Assembly: GCF_963259705.1 (NCBI RefSeq) | Contig: NC_081846.1 | Coordinates: forward strand, 94,996,641-95,060,640 | Direction: 5' to 3' | DNA: 64,000 bases | DNA from: Myotis daubentonii | Lineage: Eukaryota; Chordata; Mammalia; Chiroptera; Vespertilionidae | Shown: positions 56,331 to 64,000 of the stretch, one piece after another | Numbering within the stretch: the stretch's first letter is position 1 | Layout of the letters: every line of letters starts with the position of its first letter | Program-made: the position numbers and the translations under genes | Notes under the pieces: model-generated | Seen by the model: the letters and a program-made list of their open reading frames with translations, nothing else | What the model was told of the DNA's origin: nothing | Databases searched by the model: none

Positions 56331-58693
56331 GCTACACGGCTTCCCTGGGCCGTGACACGCCACCCGGGAGCCCGGCTGAGCGCTGGGCGGCGTGGACAGG
56401 CTGCCCGTGCGCAGTGACGATGCGGGTTCCACCTGAACGTCGCTCAGCAATAAACACCAACAAACCACAGCCACTCACACCACTTGGGTAAACTTGATGA
56501 CGAGGAGGGTGCAGGAAAAAAGCAAATTGAGAAAATTTAACAGAGTACAATGACACCGTTTATCAAGTTTCCAAAAATAAAGAGTAAAGGAAACCCTCCT
56601 TGGAGGGCATACACACACGCTGAGACGGTTTCTGAAAAGGAGTGCTCGCGCCATCGCCGACCCCGCCCTGGTCCCTCGGGCGGCGGGAGGGCGGTGTTCC
56701 GCGCTGTGCCTTATGCGCGTTACACAAGTCCTGTCACATGCTCCAAGCACTTCTTGATAAGGAAAAGTTTTAAAATTTTTATAAACAAAACCAAGATTCT
56801 TCAGGGCAGCATGAGGGCCCCAGCCAGCCTTCGTACCAAACCAGGAGTCAGGGTTCCCCAAATCGCAAGGGTCCCTGAATTCTGCCCCGTGCTCACTCTG
56901 CCTGCAGTGCCGCCCTCCCCTCTGGTGCCTGCCAGCTCCCGCCTTCAGCCCTTCCTCCGGCCCCTCCACCTTCCCGCCCGCCTGGCTGAGGGGGAGGGTG
57001 CCCGCAGGGTGAGGACCGTGGAGGTCATTTGGGGAACCGGGAGGGCGGCCAGCTTGCTGGGCCTGCAGGGGCCCCCGTGGCCCCCGTGGCTGTGAGCTGA
57101 CCATGCGCTCACCAGCTGGCTCTCAGTGCCTCTCCAAGCAGCGACCACGGCTCTTCCCTCCCACCCTGGAGGGCCGCCTCCCCGGGGCTCCCCCCACTGC
57201 TGCCACCTGGCGCTCGGGGCTGAGAGGGCGCTCAGCGACTTGGCCGGCAAAGTGTACTTTCAGGGTGAAGAGCTTCTGCCACTTTCTGTGAGCGCAGCCT
57301 GAGTGGGAGCCATGGTGCCGACCTCCAGGGCAGTCTGTGCAGCAGCAGGACTGGCACGAGCCCGCCCAGCCTCACGCCCATCCGCCGCCACGTGCCACCC
57401 CCAGGGTCTTTGTTTGCCCTCCCCCAACAGACTGGCTGCTCTGGAAGGCGGGCCTGGGCACCCGGCCCAGTGCCCTGAGGGTGGACAGCCGCGTCCCCAC
57501 GGCCCGCACCGGCAGGGAGGCTGCAGAGGTGGCTCCTCTGCTGCCCTTGGCGCCCGGCAGGGGGAGGGCAGGCGTCCGCAGGGTGGCGAGCGCTGGCCCA
57601 GGGCGCATGGGCTCTGCAGCCACCTGGGACCCGCCCCGGGCACAGGGAGGGCGCCGCGCTGTCCCTCTGCCTCCAGGAAGCGGGGCCCACAGCGGTCCCA
57701 TGGCCGGGAGGGCGTGGGCTGGGGAAGGAGAAGTCCTGGCACTCGGCGGCCCAGGGCACGCTGTCAGTGGTCAGCAAAGGCCACCCACGGCATTGCCCTC
57801 GGGCTCTCGCCCCGGCAACAAGGCACAAGCCGGGCTCCCCGGTGGGCACGGCTCCGTGAGCGGTTCCCCAGGGCCCTGGGCAGGAGGGGGTGGAGCGAGG
57901 GCTGGGGGCGGATGGAGAAGGGCCTTGTTCGTTTCACGGAGAGACAAGGGTGGCTGGGTCAGGACGGTGCGGTGCGCCGTGACCAAGGGCCTCGAAGATA
58001 AAGCCCGGGGCGTAGAGCCCGCATGCGGTGAGCAAGCCTCTGCGGCCCAGCGGTTCTGCATCCTGGGCCCTGGCTGCGCGCAGCCCACAACCAGGTCCTC
58101 GTGGACAAGGATGTGCTTTGTTCGTGGGTCCAAACACCGCTGCTGGGCCGTGGCTACCCGATGTCGGGGAGCCCGAGGTCCAGGGGGGCATCCGGAGCGT
58201 GGCCCGGAGCCCTGCCCGCTCCAGGCCCAGCTCTAGGAGGGGCCTGCCAGGCCCAGCAGAGCTCTGCCTCCCTCCTGGGGAGGTGGGCACCTGGGCAACA
58301 GGGAAGAGGCGGCTGAGCAATGGGGCCAGCAGCGGCCAGGGCCCGGGCAGTACAGAGAGAGAGCCAGCGACCTCACTCCGCGCCCTGGCTCCGCGCCCGG
58401 CCCTGCCTCCTGCGGCACCGGGGAGGGCAGGGGTGCGACCAGGCAGCCAGGCGAGGGAGAGCCCTGCCGGAGGGAAGGCCAGGCAGGCCGAGGTGTGGCA
58501 GTTGAGCGCAGGTCGAAGGAGAGGGAGAGGCAGGCAGAGAGCAGAGGAGGGCATCCCGACCCGGATGAAGGCCGGCGCCAGAACAGACTGCGCGTCGTCT
58601 AAGGGGGAGGCAGGCGCGTTCGCCCCGTGAGCGAGGACAGTGCTGTAAATGGGGACACACAGCGTTCCCGTCCTTGTCCCAAAATTCCAATCA

Positions 58694-58821
58694 CCGCCCT
58701 GGTCGGTGGGGCTCATTGGCTGAGTGTCCACGTGCACCCCAGGGTTGCTGGCTGGGTTCCCGGTCTGGGCACATGCCGGGTGGGCTCGATGCCCAGTAGG
58801 GGGCGTGCCGGAGCCAGCAGA

Positions 58822-58886
<65 letters not shown>

Positions 58887-58978
58887 GACACACACACAGA
58901 CACACACACACAGACACACACACACACACGGAGATTTCTTCTTTCTTGCTCCCTTCCCCTCTCACTAAAAAAAAAGCA
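58694..58978 (+). mobile_element. VES-type SINE with expanded (CT)n(CA)n
   Basis: Head CGCCCTGGTCGGTGGGGCTC, GGGTTCCCGGTCTGGGCACA, CCCAGTAGGGGGCGTGCCGG, then the normal TCTC region expanded to about 44 nt of CT followed by CACA with GACA interruptions, then GAGATTTCTTCTTTCTTGCT and poly(A). CTCF-core-like CCAGTAGGGGGCGT at 58793-58806. Confidence 0.82.
58823..58930 (+). repeat. Compound (CT)n(CA)n microsatellite
   Basis: About 22 CT units followed by CA units with periodic GACA, inside the SINE. Confidence 0.95.
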
Positions 58979-59101
58979 GAACTAAAACAAAAAATCTTTA
59001 AAAAAACTTCACGTTTTTGAAAAAACACACAAATAACAAGTGTTCCTAGTTGAGGCTTAGCAGCACCTCGCCAGCCCTTCTCTCCAGTGTCTGTGGGTCT
59101 G

Positions 59102-59142
59102 CGGCGGGGGGTGGGGGGGGGGGTGGGGGGGGGGTGGGGGGA
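59102..59142 (+). repeat. Poly(G) with T interruptions
   Basis: GGCGGGGGGTGGGGG-type run with three T interruptions; strong G-quadruplex potential on the + strand. Confidence 0.9.
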
Positions 59143-60599
59143 ACCGCCCCAACCGACGGGTCCACCCGACGGCTCCTGGGCGGCTGGTGTGGCAGAAGGG
59201 TGCCCTGGGAGGATATGCCAGGGCCCGGAGCCCCCTTTCCTCCCGAGGGCACGCTTCCAGGAAGTGGGCTCCATGCCTGTGAGAAGCCCGAGGCCGCCCA
59301 CCCCCCCGAGACCACGGGGCAGTCACTTCTCCATCTGTCCACGGGCACTGCTTCCTGAGGCCTGTGCTGGTCGACGGGCCAAGCCCTGCCCCCAGAGCCC
59401 AGGTGGGAACCGCAATGACACAGCAGCACACGCATGTGTGCACATGAGCAAAAGCACCATGTCACCTCGCGTTCACACGGGCCCAGCGCTGAAGCCGAGC
59501 CATGCCCGCGACTTCAGAGGGCTTGTCTCTGGAGCCCTGCTTTTACCTGTTTTGCATTTCTCCCATTTTGTAAAACCCAGTAAGCATGACAAAACAGACA
59601 GACAAGAGGATTAAAAGCCCCTGACGGCCGTGATCACATCTGCTTTTCTCACGGGGGTGTGGGGCTGGCGCTGGGAGGCTGCTAGGCCAGAGGCCACCAG
59701 TGACCGGCTCTCCTAGGGGTCCCCGCAGCTCCCAACACCCCTCCTCCCGGGATCCCAGCTCTCCCACGCGGCTCTCCCACGTGGACACGGACACGGGGCC
59801 TTTGAACAGGGGAGGGGCCCGCCCTGCCCCTTCCCAGGCGCAGGCCTCAGGGTGGGCCAGGGAGCGGTGGCCCGCAGACAGAAACCCAGGGACCCCGAAG
59901 CACGTCACAGAAGCCGCCTGATGCCCAGCCAACTGCAGCGTCTGCCCGCTCTCTCCTGACGAGCCGGGAGCGCCCACTGGTCCTGGGAGAGTCTGCGGCC
60001 CTCCTGCCAGGCCTCCTGTGGTCCGGACGGGAGGAGGGAGGCTCAGGTGTGACGTGGTGTGGGGCCCAGCAGGCACTCACTCGCTTTATTCCTAACACCG
60101 CTGAGGTGGGGTGCCGTGGCCGAACCCCCCAGCTCTCGGGCATCCATGCTGGTGTCTGCCCACCACTGGCAGCCCCAGACAAGGGGTCTGTGCGGGGGGG
60201 GGGGGGGGCAGGTGCCCCCAGGGCCTCCCCCCTGCCCAGCGTCTCTGGCTTCCCCGGCCTCACCGCACTGTGCCGTCTGCCTCCCAGCCACGAGGGGCGG
60301 AGAGGCCACCTGAGAAGGGAACGGCCAGAATGGACTCCCCAGCTCTTGGCACCGGGAGAGGGAGAGGAAGAGGGAAAAGCTGCCAAACGCGCAGCCCCAT
60401 AACCTAAGGAAAAGTCAGGGGTAAGCAGTTAACGATCTTCCTACAAGTATTGTGGAGTGCCCGCAGCCTCACTCCAAACAGTTCTGCAAAAAAGGCAAAA
60501 AGGCACAAGGCCACGTGCCCAGACATACAGATGTGCAGAGCAACAGCCAGCGCGCAGGCACGCGCCAACACGGCACAAGGTGAGCCTCAGTGCGTCCGG

Positions 60600-60860
60600 G
60601 GAGAGGGCCGAGGGTGTTTAAGTAAGGTTTTCGGGGTGACCCTGGTTAATAGGTTTCGGGTGTACATTTCCATGACACGTGATCTGGGTGCCGCACGGAA
60701 AGTGAAACCACCTCCCGTCACCTAAGGTCTTACTATTTCAACTTGTCGGTTTGACGTTTTACTAAGTGTGTGCGGGGACATCCCTACAAAGGAAACGCAG
60801 GCTACTTCTATCGAGCTGTAAAAGGACAAATGATCGCTTGGCACACTCTTCTAGATCACA
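60600..60860 (+). repeat. Old LINE-like 3' fragment
   Basis: GGTTTCGGGTGTACATTTCC, ATGACACGTGATCTG and CACCTCCCGTCACCTAAGGT recall a widespread ancient mammalian L1 3'-end motif. Family and ends uncertain. Confidence 0.45.
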
Positions 60861-62227
60861 GGAAAGAATATCCACCTCCGCCCCAATGCCCAGGTCAGGC
60901 AGACACACGGGCAGCCAGGCTGCCCCAGGACACGCACCCGGGCTCCGTGTCGCAGGCCCAGGTGCCCGGCGCACAAGGGGCACTCGCTGAGCTCCCGTGT
61001 CCGGTCAGTAGAGCAGCCCCAGAAGAGCGTTCCCTGGGCCTGACACACGTGTCCCGATAACCCAGGACCACGCCGCACGGGAGGCCAGGCCCGCCTGGAG
61101 GGAGAGAGGGCAGGGGGCCGGGGCGGGGAGGGAAGCGCGGGCCCTTGTGCTGCCACAGGCCCAGCTCAGGGCCCGTCCTGGGAGCCAGTGCCGGGGGGAC
61201 CCTGGCGCGCGCAGGCTGCTGAGACGGTCGCGGGGGCAGAGGCCCCGGCCACCTTCCGCCACGTCCTCAGGCGCCCACGCGTGCAGATGAGGAAGCCGTG
61301 GGCCCAGCGCCACGTCAGCCTGGACTAGAGGGAAATTAAAGGGACCTGCCTCCTGGAGCAGCAGGCCGAGAGTCCTCAGCAGGTGTGCCAGGCGGTGGGG
61401 GAGGCAAGGGGAGGGCGAGGCGGGCCCGGGCCCACGGGACCCGCCGAGCGGAGGCGGGGACACCCGAGTGGATGGGCAGCATGGCTCAGCGGGGTCAGAG
61501 CTCCCCGGCGGTGGCACAGCGGAGGGCAGTGACTCACTGGGCACATGGGAGGCGGTGCCATCAGCTGACAGGCTCCGGATGGAAAGAGGCTGGATCACGG
61601 GGGCAGGAGACGCAGGGGCGTCTAAGAGGCAGCTTGAGGGAAGGGGGCTCGGCCAGGTCCTGGACTCCACACCATGCGCCAGCCCAGCTGCCCGCGGGTC
61701 CGACCGGGGAGCCCCAGACACCTCAGGGCGTCCATAGGCGGGACAGCCACTCGGTCCGTCGAGGTTCCCCCTGGACATGTGTGTCTGTCCAGGCGCCTGT
61801 GGGCAAAGCCCAAGCTGAGGCTGCCTCAGGCTCCTGGGAGCTCAGGTGGGTCCCCACTTCGCTGCCTCTTCCACCCGGCACCACACTTCCGAGGGCTCCT
61901 GGGGGCCGGCGTTACCTGAAGACGCGGCCCCTTTCAGGACCAAGGCCCCAGGCGGGGCCAGCGGCGTCGGCGCAGCCCACGTCACTGCCCGAGGAGCCAG
62001 GCTCGCCGACGGGGAGCCGCACAGCCGCTGCCCAGGCGGGCTCCTGTCTGGCCCAGTCCTCTCCACTCCCCCCACCGGGCCCCCACTCCTGACGCACAGG
62101 GTCCTGGGGCGGCCTGGCGCTCAGCGGGGCACAGCTGGGCTTCCTGTCCCCATGGGTCCTGGGGTCCTGGCAGAGCTGCTCCCTCCGGTGGCCGAGCCCT
62201 GCTGTGCACTGACAGGCAGCCAGGGCC

Positions 62228-62260
62228 CCCCGCCCCCCCCCGCCCCCCCCCCCCCAGTCC
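62228..62260 (+). repeat. C-rich homopolymer tract
   Basis: CCCCCCGCCCCCCCCCG followed by about 14 C. Confidence 0.9.
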
Positions 62261-63170
62261 TGTCTCAGGTAACCTCCTCCCATCGCTCTCCTCCCGGCCC
62301 CACGCCCGGCCCACGCCAGCACGGCACACACACCGGTGCTTCTCCCCTTCCCTGGCCGGCCTCCCAGAGCCTGGTCCGCCTGCCCACATCCCAGGGCCAG
62401 GGGCGGGCTTGGCACAGCTGAGGTTTTGGGGTTGGAACGCAACTGACCAAATCAGTGGTGGCGACTTCGGGGGCCACCTCCCGGGCCGTGTCCTCGATCG
62501 GAGCCAGGGAGGCTTCCCGGCAGCCACGCTCCTCCCCGGCCACAGAAGGCCCGTGCAGGGATCGGAGGGCGCAAGGGCTTGGCCGTCAGCCCAGCCTCCT
62601 CCAGCCCCGCTGCCTGGCTGCAGGGAGGCCAGGCCCTTGTGCAGAGCCTCAGGCCGCCAGGGAAGGAAAGCAAGTCACACACCTGCGCACAGACACAGCT
62701 GCTTCCCGACGGCCCAGGGGCAGGAATTACCACCCAGCCCGGGGGGTGGCAAGCTTCAGGAGGCAGTGCCCTATGGGCAGGGGCCGGTGGCCACCGAGGG
62801 CCCAGTTAGCCCACAGTTGCCTCAGAGCATGCTGAGCCAGGCAGAAGCGGCAGTGGCCACGAGGGAAATCCCAGGGTGGGACCTGGCCCGTTGGGGGTCC
62901 GCGTTGAGACCACTGCAGGGACAGGCGCACTTGAAGGTGCCACACCTCAGCCGGCAGACCTCCTAGACCTTCTGCTGGACACCTGCCTCCCGCGTGGGGG
63001 CCTGCGGAGCCCGGCACCCGTATGCAATGCCCTTGGGCCCGAGCCAGGAAGTAAGAAACGCTATGAAGACGTGGAGAAGCTGAAGCCCGAAGCATTCCTG
63101 GGGGCAACATAAAATAGGGTGCTGGTGCCCCAAAAAACTAAACATGGTTATCACACGACCCAGCAAGTGC

Positions 63171-63178
63171 ACTTTCAT

Positions 63179-63210
<32 letters not shown>

Positions 63211-63658
63211 GCACACTCACACACGCACACTCTCACACACACACATGCACACTCACACACGTACACACACACTCTCACACACGCACTCACACACACACAC
63301 TCACACACACGCGCGCGCGCACGCACACGCACTCACACACACACACACACTCACACACACATGCACACTCACACACGTACACACACACTCTCACACACGC
63401 ACTCACACACACACACTCACACACACGCGCGCGCGCACGCACACGCACTCACACACACACACACACTCACACACACACACACACTCTCACACACACATGC
63501 ACACTCACACACGTACACACACACTCTCACACACGCACTCACACACACACACTCACACACACGCGCGCGCGCACGCACACGCACTCACACACACACACAC
63601 ACACTCACACACACACGCACACTCACACACACACACTCACACACACACACACACACCC
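63171..63658. repeat. Complex (CA)n array with ~116-136-bp higher-order units and (CG)n blocks
   Basis: CA/TC/CG-interrupted dinucleotide array. A composite unit (ATGCACACTCACACACGTAC ... CACGCGCGCGCGCACGCACA) recurs at about 63,245, 63,361 and 63,497. (CG)4-5 blocks recur near 63,310, 63,426 and 63,562. Alternating purine-pyrimidine throughout. HTHT/VCVC ORFs here are artefacts. Confidence 0.95.
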
Positions 63659-64000
63659 GCACGAGAACTGAAAGCAGGGCCACACCGTGTGCGCTGTTCA
63701 CAGCTGCACATTCACAACAGCGAGGGGCAGCCAGCCGGTGTCCACCCAAGTCCTGACGCAGTACGTGAACCCTGAAGCCACCAGGCTCCGTGAAAGAAGC
63801 CAGTCACACAACACAAGCGCTGCCTGCCTCCAGCCGCCGGCAGCGCCATGGAGGGCCGGGAGGAGGGGACTCAGTGTTTGAGAAGATGGGGTTTCGCGCC
63901 CCAACCACGTGCACGCACCGAATGCCACTGACCTGTGCGCTACGAACGGTCACGCTAGGTTTGATGCTGTTCACATGTGACCACGCTTTTCAGAAAAGGG

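Larger units (their letters stand above)
52794..64000 (-). other. HS6ST1: HS6ST1 intron 1 (3' part)
   Basis: Everything to the window end should be intron, since no HS6ST1 exon-1 sequence (HVPKTGGT-type loop) appears. GC-rich DNA with many chance ORFs on both strands. Recognisable items are listed separately. An A/T-rich patch at about 56,450-56,810 and old LINE-like sequence at 60,600-60,860 stand out; the rest shows nothing I can name. Confidence 0.75.

Noticed and set aside
57337..59301. ORFs of 232-455 codons in HS6ST1 intron 1
   Set aside because: Composition-driven; the 455-codon frame reads straight through a SINE and a (CT)n(CA)n microsatellite.
63119..63775. His-Thr-repeat ORFs
   Set aside because: Translation of a CA-rich microsatellite.

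Overview
This is mammalian nuclear DNA, almost certainly from a vespertilionid (evening) bat. The bat call rests on the repeats: many tRNA-derived VES-type SINEs, HeliBat-like Helitrons, several non-autonomous hAT families including a SPIN element, and relatively young L1/HAL1-like LINEs. The sequence has spliced genes with GT-AG introns and no bacterial-type genes.

Layout. (1) Positions 1 to about 32,515 hold the 3' part of UGGT1 on the + strand. Eleven coding exons (147 to 28456) encode about the last 401 residues: the end of the folding-sensor region, the GT24 glucosyltransferase domain and a C-terminal HEEL ER-retrieval signal. A probable 3' UTR of about 4 kb follows. Its introns hold a G-rich 32-bp minisatellite (11.1-12.2 kb) and, in one 13.9-kb intron, a minus-strand L1/HAL1-like cluster, Helitrons, a putative solo LTR and an unclassified GC-rich block. 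(2) About 32.5-50.1 kb is intergenic. It contains a plus-strand L1 interrupted by an LTR-like element, itself interrupted by a full-length processed ACOX1 pseudogene (minus strand, 14-bp target-site duplications). It also holds older L1 pieces, a Helitron carrying a CTCF-like motif, SINEs, hAT elements, a SPIN element nested in a SINE, and GC-rich/CpG-rich blocks. (3) About 50.1-64 kb holds the 3' end of HS6ST1 on the minus strand: 3' UTR, last coding exon (52088-52793) and the first 11 kb of the upstream intron, which is GC-rich with microsatellites, a 32-bp triplet repeat and a near-palindromic hAT.

UGGT1 and HS6ST1 lie tail to tail, the arrangement I recall for human chromosome 2q14.3. They are not functionally linked: UGGT1 is an ER glycoprotein folding sensor and HS6ST1 is a Golgi heparan-sulfate sulfotransferase. 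No new multi-gene system was found. The most unusual observations are a 27-nt tRNA-Phe 3' fragment with CCA retrotransposed into the UGGT1 3' UTR region, a HAL1-like element with a duplicated 5' module, a SINE inserted 34 bp from a UGGT1 splice acceptor, an intronic array of about 33 G-quadruplex motifs, and CTCF-like motifs carried by transposons.
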